Position numbers and translations under genes: made by a program
Shown: positions 1 through 8,305 of the stretch, piece after piece
How the letters are laid out: every line of letters starts with the position of its first letter
Numbering within the stretch: position 1 is the stretch's first letter
From: Amoeboradix gromovi
Taxonomy: Eukaryota; Sanchytriomycota; Sanchytriomycetes; Sanchytriales; Sanchytriaceae
Direction: 5' to 3'
Assembly (NCBI GenBank): GCA_018985225.1
Contig: JADGIF010000137.1
Span: 1 to 17,940, forward strand
Length of the DNA stretch: 17,940 bases
The notes under the pieces: generated by a model
What the model saw: the letters and a program-made list of their open reading frames with translations, nothing else
What the model was told of the DNA's origin: nothing
The model's database searches: none

Positions 1-77
1 ATTGGTGGTAACAATGGATTTCCTTTAATCGCGCAAATTTCGGCATTGTTTGATGAAGAGCTTCGAGTAAAGCCATT
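1..77. repeat. 77-bp exact direct repeat at window edge (copy 1)
   Basis: These 77 bases are identical to 14788-14864, in the same orientation; the copies diverge at base 78. In frame 1 the segment encodes the same peptide as the downstream copy (core GFPLIAQISALFDEEL), then runs straight into RNase H coding sequence. The peptide does not look like the RT connection region expected upstream of a Ty3 RNase H, so base 77/78 is a junction between unrelated sequences. It may be a real insertion or duplication. It may also be an assembly boundary: the repeat sits exactly at the sequence end, and 77 is a common de Bruijn k-mer length. Confidence 0.9.
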
Positions 78-637
78 TGCAATATTTACTGATGCCCAGC
101 AACTATGGCGTTGGTGCGGTACTAACGCAAGGTGGAGAGCCAGTTTGGCTCACATCAAGGACACTAACACCTGCAGAAGTCAAGCACGACACTCGCGAGA
201 AAGAGTGCATTGCTCTTATGTACGGTCTTGACAAATTCAAGCCATGCTTCTATGGTGGACCAGTGACTGTATTTACAGATCACGGCAATCTAGGATGGCT
301 CATGGAGCACGAGCAGAAGGGAAGGCTGCCTCGATGGCAGCTGTTCCTGCAACAGTTGGACTTCCAAGAATCGTATGTGAAGGGCAAGAACAACCCTGTA
401 GCGGACTGTCTCAGTAGAGACCTCGTTACTGATGAAAATAGTGCTACAAGAGTAGCAGCTATTGCAACTGACAAAGATTCCAATACAGACTCTAGTACTG
501 CTAGAGTAAGGAAGACAAAGGTGGAAGTGGTAATTAGCAAGCCACTAGTCTTTGAAAAGATTAACTGGAGCAAACATCAAAGGAAGCATCCTTATATAAA
601 CCAGGTACCTCAGGACATAAAAGACCCTTTTCAGTAA
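78..637 (+). pseudogene. Ty3/gypsy retrotransposon RNase H fragment, frameshifted
   Basis: This is the remnant of a retroelement polyprotein covering the RNase H domain. The motif FTDA is read in frame 1 (Asp codon 91-93). The continuation SNYGVGAVLTQ is in frame 2, so one extra base lies in the CCC run near 95-97. Later RNase H landmarks are intact in frame 2: the EKECIAL region, FTDHGNLGWL, and the NPVADCLSRD ending typical of Ty3/gypsy. The reverse transcriptase domain that should precede it is absent. A linker follows, and the frame stops at 635-637 where a second shift is needed to enter the integrase. No LTR is visible. The family call is firm; the copy is clearly broken. Confidence 0.88.
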
Positions 638-1299
638 TGAATGGACTAGTATATAGACTAGGTCTTGATAATGAGAGAACAAAGCTAGTGGTTCCCAGTC
701 ATTTGGTGCAGCTAGTGATTAGAAAAGCACATGACAGTAAGCTGGCAGCTCATGATGGCGTCCGAAAGACTTGCTACAATCTGCGAAGCTACCGGTTTCC
801 ATCTTTCAGGAAGACCGTTGAGCAGTATTGCAAACAGTGCATTGCTTGCATTAATGCCAAAGGGTTTGGTGAGAGACACAGTGAGCTATCTACAAGAGAG
901 CCACTCGATATACTAGAGCGTGTGTACATGGAATTAGTGAGACCATTACCAAATGACACCAGCAGCTATGGCAATGATGCCAGATATATACTAACAATGA
1001 TAGATGACGGCAGTCGATATCTCAAGACAGCATCCATGCGGAACTGCAAGCGTGAGAGCATAATAAAAGAGTTCAAAGAACACTGGGTAGGTACATTCGG
1101 TATGCCGCATGCTGTGGCGACCGACAACAACCAGCAATTCAAAGGCGAGTTCTCAGATACGAGCAGGGATATGGGTATATTCCAGGAGTACACAGCACCA
1201 TACTCGCCAGAGATGAATGCAGTAGAGAGAGTGCATGGCACACTGATGAACAAGCTCAGAGCATTGAGATATTTATCACAGAAGCCATGGACAGTGTAA
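637..1299 (+). pseudogene. Ty3/gypsy integrase fragment, 3'-truncated
   Basis: The reading frame holds an HHCC zinc-binding domain (AHDSKLAAHDG, later CKQCIAC) followed by an integrase catalytic core. The second and third catalytic acids are recognisable in ATDNNQQF and YSPEMNAVERVHG. The first catalytic Asp, normally in a MDLxGPLP-like motif, reads MELVRPLP, so Asp is replaced by Glu and Gly by Arg. The usual TDNG reads TDNN. The frame is joined to the RNase H fragment by a shift in the CCCTTTT run near 625-631. It ends at 1299, short of a complete integrase C-terminal domain, and no chromodomain or LTR follows. This is a dead copy. Confidence 0.88.
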
Positions 1300-2168
1300 A
1301 GTATTTTGTGAGGCTGGACCCACTTCCTGGTCCTTTTCCTGGTTTGCTTGCAAGATGTCATTGTTGTTAATGCTAATGCTCATAATAAGTAGATCATTTA
1401 TTAAAGAGAATCCGGCTAGTAATACCTAGAACTGGCACTGCGTGATAACCACGTGCGAGCCCCTATGTTAACTGATTAGTTCTCCGTTCCTGTACAAAGT
1501 CTTGTGACAGGGATTCGCCCGCAGGCCTTTGTGCCTAGCACAAGAACCCTCGTGTCTGAGACATTTATAGGGTCAGAACATCCCTCAAATGTCTTGATCA
1601 CAACATTCGAGATCTTCCTTCTGGTGTTGGGAGCTAACCTTGCAATACGTATATGACTTCTCTTTCTCTTCAGCATTACACTGTCGAAACAAGTGTCTAA
1701 CGTCATTGCTTGAATATAAGCAATTTTCACCTGGTTTCGTGATGTACTCCACTTTTCCTTTCCTCTGCCCATTATCGCAACTGCGCATCGGAAAAATCAA
1801 AGTCTTGACTGTAGCAACTCTGATAAACTTGGAATTCTTTCCATTTCGCATATTACCTCTACATTAAATCCCTTTAACACCATTTTTAAATGAAAATGAA
1901 ACGGAGTGTTGTATTTATGTGCACCGGAAATGCAGAAATACAATGAAGTTAAACTAAACAAATACAGTTTATTTAAATAGTTGTCTATTTTTGTAAATCG
2001 TTGACTAGACTTCATCGGTGCACTCTATTTGACACTTGTGGTTGGATTCATGATGTAGATTTTTACAAATGTGGTGCAGCACCAACCCATGAAGAATAGT
2101 TGAGTACCATAAAGAGCATCTGGCTAAAATTATATGGCCTAGGTATTAATGTATACCAAAATGGTTTA
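1300..2168. other. Non-coding stretch between retroelement and Crinkler-like gene
   Basis: No convincing gene is visible. Overlapping open frames at 1476-1851 (-) and 1640-1867 (+) have no recognisable domain, and their composition looks like chance. The only structure seen is the imperfect inverted repeat at 1919-2023. Confidence 0.6.
1919..2023. repeat. Imperfect inverted repeat / hairpin remnant
   Basis: GTGCACCG at 1919-1926 is matched by CGGTGCAC at 2016-2023, and ATGAAGT at 1943-1949 by ACTTCAT at 2009-2015. The interior is AT-rich. The arms pair only in blocks, so this may be a decayed foldback element or chance. Confidence 0.35.
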
Positions 2169-2244
2169 CTCCTCGTTAAAAGACTTGATTTCCGAGAAAA
2201 TCGAGAATTTCCACAGAGAAACTAGCAATGCTAGATCTCCGTTG
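2169..2244. repeat. Dispersed repeat family copy 1
   Basis: These 76 bp match 12634-12709 at 68 of 76 positions, including a 38-bp identical run centred on TTCCGAGAAAATCGAGAATT. A third, more diverged relative lies at 17541-17709. All three have the same orientation. On the minus strand the conserved block reads SLWKFSIFSEI in both close copies. This copy stops just before the ATG of the Crinkler-like gene, so it may provide part of that gene's upstream sequence. Confidence 0.8.
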
Positions 2245-2251
2245 TTACATT

Positions 2252-3793
2252 ATGGAATCATTATATAAAAAATGGGATCAGTTATATGAGCAGAAGCTAC
2301 TTGATTATCCCAGGCATAATCATGTCAATCTAAACACCAAGATTAAGGATATAGTGTCTAGTATAAAGTTCAGAGATGATTTTGTAGCTGGAAATCATAC
2401 CAAAGTCCCTGACACTGGTGGTAATTATCTACTTAAAGGACCAAAGGGAAGTGGCAAGTCTTATGTAATGATTGGGATAGGTACTACTGCGATGTACCAC
2501 TTTAATAATGTTTTGTATGTCTATCACGATTATGAGAAAAAAGGGTTTAAATATCCATATGAATTGATCCTACTAGCTTTAAGGAAGAGAAAATATACCT
2601 GGAAAGAATACCTGCAGTCAATGTTAAATGAGAGACTGGGAATGATTGATTACGCAGACAATGATCAGTTTGAGGATTTACTCCGTACTTTATCTAGACA
2701 AGTCACTGTTGTATTCTGTGCAGATGAGATACAAGAGTTGTATGTTGCAGATAATGACGAGACTATACGTATTGCAAGGCAATTATTGATCATTGGCAAA
2801 TCTGTTCATCTAGCAATTGTTTCAGGTTCTAGCGCACAAATTGAGCAGCTAGCTTACAGGGATCCAGAGTCAAAGTACCAACACTTCCCCAACTTGAATC
2901 GCAGCTGCTACACAACTTTTCGCATTCCAGTAGTCAGAGACAGAGAAACATTGGGAGTAATGACTGGGAAAACAGGGTTAGAACTTGAATTATTATTCAA
3001 GTCGAGTGGAGGTATACCAAGGCGGTTTCAAAATACTGAACCACGTACTATCGATTTCAATGATCCTTTAGTACTCTTGATATTCACTAATATTGCGACA
3101 CAGATGACAGATAACATGAACGTCTTTGACTATCCATCACTTTCAATTCGTTTAACAAAAGCAGAATCTTTTAAAATGCAAGACAAGGAAATCGTTTATG
3201 AGGATCCACTGTCTGGTGCGTTGTCATTGTTGGTACCAGGTGACATGGATGAATTCATAAAGTTCACCATAGCAGTCAATGAATATGATGCATATAAACT
3301 GTTGTACTTAGCAAGTAGAGTCAGATTGGATATAAATGAGAATCGTAGTTTAGAAGGAAAGATATTGAAGCTATATGCCCGCCAAAAACAATTTGTGGTG
3401 CATGATGAACCCCTGGTACTTGCCAAACTGACTGGTTTAAATGAAAAGACGATATATCAATATAACAGTGAAATAGAAATTGATGGGTTTATGTTTACTC
3501 AAAAGTTTGTTTATTTTTTTCAAATAAAGGCATTGTCAAAGTATAGACAAAGTGATTTGGTGTCACTGCTTGGAAATGCAAAGTCAAAGTTCTTTCAAGG
3601 AAAAGGTGATGTCTTGAGAGCCATTCCTAATAGTGATAACTTGAAATTGAAGGTAGTATTTATTGTAAATGCCAAAGGGCCAGTGGAGTTAGAAATGGGT
3701 GAAAACATTGAAGTGGAGATGATTGTTGGTGATGCATATAATGCAATGTTTGGATTGTTGTCGATAGATCCACTGTTATGGGAAGCTGAATAA
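2252..3793 (+). CDS. Crinkler-like P-loop NTPase with possible PD-(D/E)XK-type nuclease domain
   Basis: The frame is open from an ATG at 2228, but its first eight codons lie in or beside a dispersed repeat. The ATG at 2252 (MESLYKKWDQLYEQK) is the likelier start, giving about 513 residues. Numbering from 2228, Walker A is GPKGSGKS at 71-78 and Walker B is VTVVFCADEIQEL around 159-169, followed by a sensor-like AIVSGSS strand. This combination resembles the NTPase module of Crinkler (CRN) proteins of oomycetes, chytrids and arbuscular mycorrhizal fungi. Near the C-terminus, IEIDGF (D419) followed by FFQIKAL (Q432, K434) fits the D...(E/Q)xK core of PD-(D/E)XK nucleases, which are paired with such NTPases in CRN-type proteins. 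No N-terminal ubiquitin-like header and no secretion signal are seen, so it may act inside the cell. The NTPase call is solid; the nuclease and CRN assignments are inference. Confidence 0.75.
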   Translation: MESLYKKWDQLYEQKLLDYPRHNHVNLNTKIKDIVSSIKFRDDFVAGNHTKVPDTGGNYLLKGPKGSGKSYVMIGIGTTAMYHFNNVLYVYHDYEKKGFKYPYELILLALRKRKYTWKEYLQSMLNERLGMIDYADNDQFEDLLRTLSRQVTVVFCADEIQELYVADNDETIRIARQLLIIGKSVHLAIVSGSSAQIEQLAYRDPESKYQHFPNLNRSCYTTFRIPVVRDRETLGVMTGKTGLELELLFKSSGGIPRRFQNTEPRTIDFNDPLVLLIFTNIATQMTDNMNVFDYPSLSIRLTKAESFKMQDKEIVYEDPLSGALSLLVPGDMDEFIKFTIAVNEYDAYKLLYLASRVRLDINENRSLEGKILKLYARQKQFVVHDEPLVLAKLTGLNEKTIYQYNSEIEIDGFMFTQKFVYFFQIKALSKYRQSDLVSLLGNAKSKFFQGKGDVLRAIPNSDNLKLKVVFIVNAKGPVELEMGENIEVEMIVGDAYNAMFGLLSIDPLLWEAE

Positions 3794-4256
3794 TATGTTT
3801 CTCTGTTCCTTTGCCAAATTGATAGCATCTGTACATTGTGAAGCAACTAGTATTGGTAACATAATTGTCCATGCAACGAGAGATTCAATTTATACCTCTA
3901 TTAACTGCTATCATTTGACGAGCGAACGTTCATTTCTTCGGCACAATTTCGTAATCTGGTGTCTGAGATCTCGAAATTCTACTCTTTTGCATTTTATTCT
4001 ACTACACCTTGGGAATAAAATGCACCTAATCTCGTATTCACGGAGTAATTGGTGTAAAGCCAATCCTAGTCTCATTTTCACAGTGCTAAAGCAGAGCTGC
4101 TTATATTATTAGACCATATTAAGACATTTGTTTTAATCAACACCAAACAAGGATCAATTGATACCTATAGATTACCTCTATTCGAAATAATCAATTTTAC
4201 TTTCGAAACTTTTGAGATAGTCTAGAAATCATTGTGTGCATCCCCAATGTTACCTG
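3794..4256. other. Non-coding stretch after Crinkler-like gene
   Basis: Only a chance open frame (3795-4112, starting one base after the preceding stop codon) is present. It has no domain, no plausible composition and no recognisable signal. Nothing else is visible. Confidence 0.55.
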
Positions 4257-4469
4257 ATGATTCCACTTCTTGTTTTAACTTTCCTTTCTCAGTTACTGAA
4301 TTCGGTCAAAACTACATGTCCAGGACATCCTGCAGTATCACAAATGGAAGATGCGTTCAAGCAAGGTGGTCTATTTTGGCCAATGATTATAAAACTTCTC
4401 GATGTGTCTGATCTTGAGAAAATGGTGAAGTTTATTGGAGATCGGTGGGACCACAATCCTCTTTTCTAA
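4257..4469 (+). CDS. Possible small secreted protein, 70 aa
   Basis: The first ATG in this frame is at 4257. The product would begin with a hydrophobic segment (MIPLLVLTFLSQLL) that could be a signal peptide, followed by a mature part of about 50 residues with one Cys, a QGGLFWPMI segment and a charged helix-like end (SDLEKMVKFIGDRWD). No family is recognised. It could be one exon of a longer gene or chance. A transposon end in right-end orientation lies 55 bp downstream. Confidence 0.3.
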   Translation: MIPLLVLTFLSQLLNSVKTTCPGHPAVSQMEDAFKQGGLFWPMIIKLLDVSDLEKMVKFIGDRWDHNPLF

Positions 4470-4523
4470 TTCAAGTAAACTAGTTGTCAAATTATTAAGT
4501 TGTTTGATTGATGGGGTATTTTA

Positions 4524-4548
4524 GTCTAGTTTTTACATTCGATAGTCA
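4524..4548 (-). repeat. Solo terminal-repeat end of the GTCTAG transposon family
   Basis: GTCTAGTTTTTAC at 4524-4536 matches the right terminal repeat of the 7260-12416 element, then diverges (ATTCGATAGTC). By orientation it would close an element extending to the left. No matching left end was found before it, so it is a solo or decayed end. Confidence 0.6.
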
Positions 4549-4870
4549 ATAAAAACTTTAAAGTGGAATATCTCGAATTGGTTTTTGAAGAGTTACTCCA
4601 TTTATTATATTTGATGTCCCATTTCATTAAATTATCCATAACTAAAATAGTATAACTGGCTGCCATACTACCCAATATTGCGATGAAGAAAATGATGAAA
4701 TGCCTGAATGCTCAGAAGCGTAACGATTACCTATTTAGCGTGATACAGGATTTTGTAGTTCTATGTTAAAAAGAGGAATGAAATTAATGAAAAAATCTTG
4801 ACTGCACGATTGACAGCTTTTATGAATACCATGCTTCCTTAGCTATAGGATACAGCCTAAACACTAGCTG

Positions 4871-4895
4871 GTCTAGTTGTACCTTTTGATGTCTC
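4871..4895 (-). repeat. Degenerate terminal-repeat end of the same family
   Basis: GTCTAGTTGTACC followed by TTTTGATGTCTC keeps the GTCTAGTT core, and its outer half resembles the TATTTGGTG subtype with several mismatches. It is a weak, decayed copy. Confidence 0.35.
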
Positions 4896-5920
4896 AAACA
4901 ACTCAATCTAAAGTGGGTTGCTACTCTTGAGACATGTTGAACTTCGTAATCATTGTACTCTCTTTGACAACAGAGAAATTTGTAACAAACGACAAGACAG
5001 TCACTGGAAGTGCATCAGCAGCTCTATCTTTTTGGTGCAGTGGGAGCTCTGTCTATGTTAGTACAATAAATTGCTAGATTTAATTTTGTTACTTTATTTG
5101 AGCTTTTTCGCCTTATTCTTACTACGTTGTGCTTTAGAATCTGGAATAATTTGGAATGCTTCACAAGAAGTATACAGCAGGAATAACAATAAAAGACAAA
5201 GAATAGATATCGATCATTATATGCCCATATGCATATCAAAAAGGTAGTCAAAACTGTGATTAGCAAGCCATATCAAGCAACTGCAATATCTCATTAAATA
5301 TCGTTCATCAGTCTTATGGCTCCAATGTGATGTAGCTACGAGTCGGAATTTGAAAGTGCGTTGTGGCAATCTACAAGTCATTACACGTTAAGTAAGCAGT
5401 AGTATTAGACATGAATAGCAAATAAGACAAGCTGGTAGAGGGCTGTTGGCTGAAGCATAGGTCATTTAATATGGGGAACTTCTACAGACTAGGTCCCCTA
5501 TTTTATTAGATTTCATAGTTTTTTGTAGTCTCGTCTTCATTGATTTTGGCCTTTGTGTTTACGCTGATACAGAGATTTAAACACATACGCGTTACACCGT
5601 TATAAAACAACTTCCTATTTAGCTTCAGCTTTCTTGAAGATGTGGGCAAACTCTCAGAGAATAAGGCTAAGTAGAACAAATTATCAGCAAGCATAAACAT
5701 GAAGAACTTCTCCCATGGAGTGGTTGTGATTAAGGAGACAGCCGCAATAGACGCTTGGGGTTATTTTAGTACCGAAACATACGCACAAGTATGAAGATTA
5801 CTCCAAATAACCAGCCTATTTAAAAGCGCTGAAGCTATTTACAATAAGATTTCCATTTGATTTATTCGAGAGATATCTAATCATGTCTCCCAGTTCTTAT
5901 ATGCCCATTGCATACTTTGA

Positions 5921-7117
5921 TCAATGCCTGATGCTAGATCCGATAGTCACTGAATGGCTATTTGCTGATTTACTCAAGTTCCTATTTGTAAAAGCTTTCT
6001 TAAGTCGACTGTTACTAATTACACTATTTAGGAGAGCGATATCAATAACACATCTGACAATAATTAATACCCATTCATATGCACTGTAATTATATTTGGG
6101 GAAATGATTTATGGATACCCGTGCTAAATCTGATACACCTTCTGATTGAAGATATATTGTAGAAGTTGATTTTCTTGTACTACTCTTAGATGTGATGATG
6201 CCTCTAGTTGACGTAGTTTTTGCAGTTGAATATTTTGGTAAAACACTTGTTACTGGATTGTACAATGCATTCATAGTGCATTTTTGAAGACCTGTGTCAT
6301 TCACATGCGGTAGAAGTGGGTTGTTGGATAAATCGCAATATGTTATTGCACTCGAATCAGTAAAGATAACTTCAGTGATTAAGTTATCATTTATACAGAG
6401 TATTTTTGGTCTAAATAGTGATAAAACCCCGGAAAACTGATTAAATCTGCTTGCTATCTCAGGATAAGGATATCCAAGATATAAGTTTTCCAAAGTGTTT
6501 GGAAATGCGGGTAGGGCTCCAGAGAATAAATTGTCGTCTATGTACAAAACTGTTAATTTGCTCTGCGAGATTTCCGGAAGTTTTCCGCTTAAGAGATTTG
6601 AAGACAGAGACAAACTCTCCAAAGTGGGTGGAACTGAAGGAAAATTCCCAGTAAGTAGATTTTTGTTTAGATATGCCTCTGTCAATGCATTTGGAAGCTC
6701 AGGAATATTACCAGTCAACTTGTTATCAAACAATCGAAGTACAAGTAAATTTGGGGTCGAGATTCTTGGAATCGTACCATTCAACGAGTTTGAATTTAGC
6801 TGTAACCTTCTCAGTTTGGAAGGCAAATTATCGGGGACTGCACCGTGTATGTCGAAGTTACTGTAAAGATAGAGGTTTTGTATCTCGGAGGTGATAGCTG
6901 ATTCATTGATAAATCCATTTAGTCCTAACGCAGACCACTGGATTTCTGTCACTCGTTGATTAACGCAAGTGATTCCAGTTGAAGAACCACAGCAATCTAG
7001 CTTAATTCTGTTCATTCGTACTCGTTGCTTAATATCCATATTTAACGTTGAAGCTAGATTTATCATATCGGGACAGTCAACAGATAATGAATAAGCGATA
7101 TAAAAAAATAGAGTCAT
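5921..7117 (-). CDS. Leucine-rich-repeat cell-surface protein with C-terminal membrane span
   Basis: This 398-residue protein starts with a short hydrophobic leader (MTLFFYIAYSLS), suggesting secretion. An N-terminal capping region carries DCCGSSTGITC (41-51) and VTEIQW, as in plant-type LRR caps. About seven LRRs of the NxLxGxIP type follow over residues 75-235, for example NSLNGTIP, NKLTGNIP, NLLTGNFP and NLLSGKLP. A Ser/Thr-rich linker (about 296-322) leads to a hydrophobic span at about 349-367 (WVLIIVRCVIDIALL) and a short basic tail with no kinase. Similar LRR, Ser/Thr linker and membrane-span proteins occur in several early-diverging fungi, where ligand or wall binding is assumed. The ATG at 7117 is the first in frame. 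The span is shortish with an internal Arg, so its membrane role is likely but not certain. Confidence 0.82.
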   Translation of the reverse strand: MTLFFYIAYSLSVDCPDMINLASTLNMDIKQRVRMNRIKLDCCGSSTGITCVNQRVTEIQWSALGLNGFINESAITSEIQNLYLYSNFDIHGAVPDNLPSKLRRLQLNSNSLNGTIPRISTPNLLVLRLFDNKLTGNIPELPNALTEAYLNKNLLTGNFPSVPPTLESLSLSSNLLSGKLPEISQSKLTVLYIDDNLFSGALPAFPNTLENLYLGYPYPEIASRFNQFSGVLSLFRPKILCINDNLITEVIFTDSSAITYCDLSNNPLLPHVNDTGLQKCTMNALYNPVTSVLPKYSTAKTTSTRGIITSKSSTRKSTSTIYLQSEGVSDLARVSINHFPKYNYSAYEWVLIIVRCVIDIALLNSVISNSRLKKAFTNRNLSKSANSHSVTIGSSIRH

Positions 7118-7259
7118 GATTACCTGAATTATTAAGTCGCGAGACAGACTTAAGTTTAACTGAAGTGTAGTTTAATTGGACAACAAAGCCATTGGCTGGG
7201 TCTGGTGACAATGACAACTCGAGCAATTTGTGGGCTTGGAAAACTGATAGAGATTATAT

Positions 7260-7283
7260 GGGACATGCTTGTAAAAACTAGAC
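7260..7283 (+). repeat. Left terminal inverted repeat of the 5.16-kb element
   Basis: GGGACATGCT followed by TGTAAAAACTAGAC. It pairs with 12392-12416 apart from a one-base gap. Weaker copies of its inner half follow at 7344-7356 (exact GTAAAAACTAGAC), 7467-7480 (TTTGTAAAAAGTAG) and 7503-7514 (CCAAAACTAGAA). These may be repeated transposase-binding sites. Confidence 0.78.
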
Positions 7284-7600
7284 CAGAGGTAAAAAGCGGG
7301 TGACGAGATAGAGCCAATTGAAGTTTTTTCTCGACAATACTCTGTAAAAACTAGACTTGGGTTGTTTCAGGTTCTGTCCAATGAATGAATGCTATTATAA
7401 ATTTATTATTTGAAGAATCTTATTTAACATTGGGAATGAGTTCGATTTAAAGGATTTGAGGCAAACTTTGTAAAAAGTAGTGCAAACAATAAAGGTTGTT
7501 TTCCAAAACTAGAATATCATTTTTTTCTAATTCTTTACTTCTATTTATTTGTTCATCATTCATTAAATTGCTACGATAAAGAATTAAAAGATGATAGAAT

Positions 7601-7870
7601 ATGGAAATATTAAAGTTATTCTATAGAGAACAAGATATTAAAAGTGTCTCTTTTTGTGAATTCAAAGAACAATTTAATTGTTACTTGTTTTTTGATCACC
7701 CATATTTCAAAGATGCATCATGTGTAGCTCGGAAAGTATGGAGAGATGAAATTATTAGATTAATCTATATCAAGCATGAAAAAATTGATGCTGGTGAAAA
7801 CGGGTTCACTTTTCCAGAATGCGGTGAACCAAAATTGAAAGTAATTGTAATAAAGTATTTACTTAATTAA
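7601..7870 (+). CDS. Hypothetical small protein, 89 aa
   Basis: An ATG-initiated frame near the left end of the transposon. The product is Lys/Phe/Ile-rich with four Cys (one in FPECGEP near the C-terminus), acidic and basic patches, and no membrane segment or recognised family. It is preceded by a T-rich tract (7515-7560) and short AT-rich leader, which would suit a promoter, but no clear TATA box is seen. Its 3' end overlaps by 8 bp, tail to tail, the small Cys-rich frame on the other strand. It may be an accessory gene of the element. It is longer than expected by chance in such AT-rich DNA but not decisively so. Confidence 0.42.
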   Translation: MEILKLFYREQDIKSVSFCEFKEQFNCYLFFDHPYFKDASCVARKVWRDEIIRLIYIKHEKIDAGENGFTFPECGEPKLKVIVIKYLLN

Positions 7871-8000
7871 TAAAAAATAAATATAAACCACCATTACTCT
7901 GATCACAATTCAAAGAGCATTTACCAACTTTATATGTTTTACCTTCAATGATAATAAAATGCTCAAGTCCATGACCTATTTTACAACACTCGCATAACAT
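7863..8000 (-). CDS. Possible 45-aa Cys-rich (zinc-finger-like) microprotein
   Basis: On the minus strand an ATG at 8000 opens a 45-codon frame ending at 7863. Cys/His residues are spaced like a small zinc-binding fold: CECC at 3-6, His at 10, and CSLNC at 28-32. The middle (FIIIEGKTYKVGKC) would form a beta hairpin, as in zinc ribbons and treble clefs. It converges on the 89-aa frame with an 8-bp overlap. No family is recognised. The Cys pattern is the only reason to list it; chance remains possible. Confidence 0.32.
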   Translation of the reverse strand: MLCECCKIGHGLEHFIIIEGKTYKVGKCSLNCDQSNGGLYLFFIN

Positions 8001-8178
8001 TTTTTATTATTGGGTAAAAAATATTTTGTCTAAACTTGATTGGTTTATAACATTTTGTTCTATTTTGGAAGGCATAAAAACTTATCTCCAACCCAATTGG
8101 CCTAAAAATGATTCTTGCAAGTAAGAACATGATTGGTCAGCTATCAAAGTAAATAGTATAAGCATCAAGTATAAAATT

Positions 8179-8198
8179 AAGTAAGTAGTAACTTACTT
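8179..8198. promoter_or_regulatory. Perfect 8-bp inverted repeat upstream of transposase-like gene
   Basis: AAGTAAGT, a 4-base spacer (AGTA), then ACTTACTT. The palindrome lies about 80 bp before the TATA box of the 8306 gene. It could be a protein-binding site or a subterminal element motif; no function is shown. Confidence 0.4.
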
Positions 8199-8273
8199 GA
8201 CTTGTAGTGGGTCTACTTTCATTCGAATTCATTTCAACTCAGAACACTATTGGAGCAAGTACGTGTAGAAAGG

Positions 8274-8280
8274 TATAAAA
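8274..8280 (+). promoter_or_regulatory. TATA box of transposase-like gene
   Basis: TATAAAA lies 32 bp before the ATG at 8306. With normal TATA-to-start spacing the 5' leader would be almost nil. An out-of-frame ATG overlaps its end (8280). Confidence 0.6.
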
Positions 8281-8305
8281 TGACGTACGAACCATCTTCT
8301 TCACC

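Larger units (their letters stand above)
4470..5920. other. Mostly non-coding stretch with two isolated transposon ends
   Basis: Apart from the terminal-repeat remnants at 4524-4548 and 4871-4895, no gene is supported. The open frames at 5024-5266 (-) and 5506-5700 (-) are Cys/Tyr/Leu-rich or low in information and look like chance. Confidence 0.5.

Noticed and set aside
1476-1867. Overlapping open frames on both strands after the integrase
   Set aside because: No domain, unlikely composition and mutual overlap; best explained by chance.
6451-6894. Plus-strand open frames inside the LRR gene
   Set aside because: They are antisense shadows of repeated LRR codons on the minus strand, with no domains of their own.
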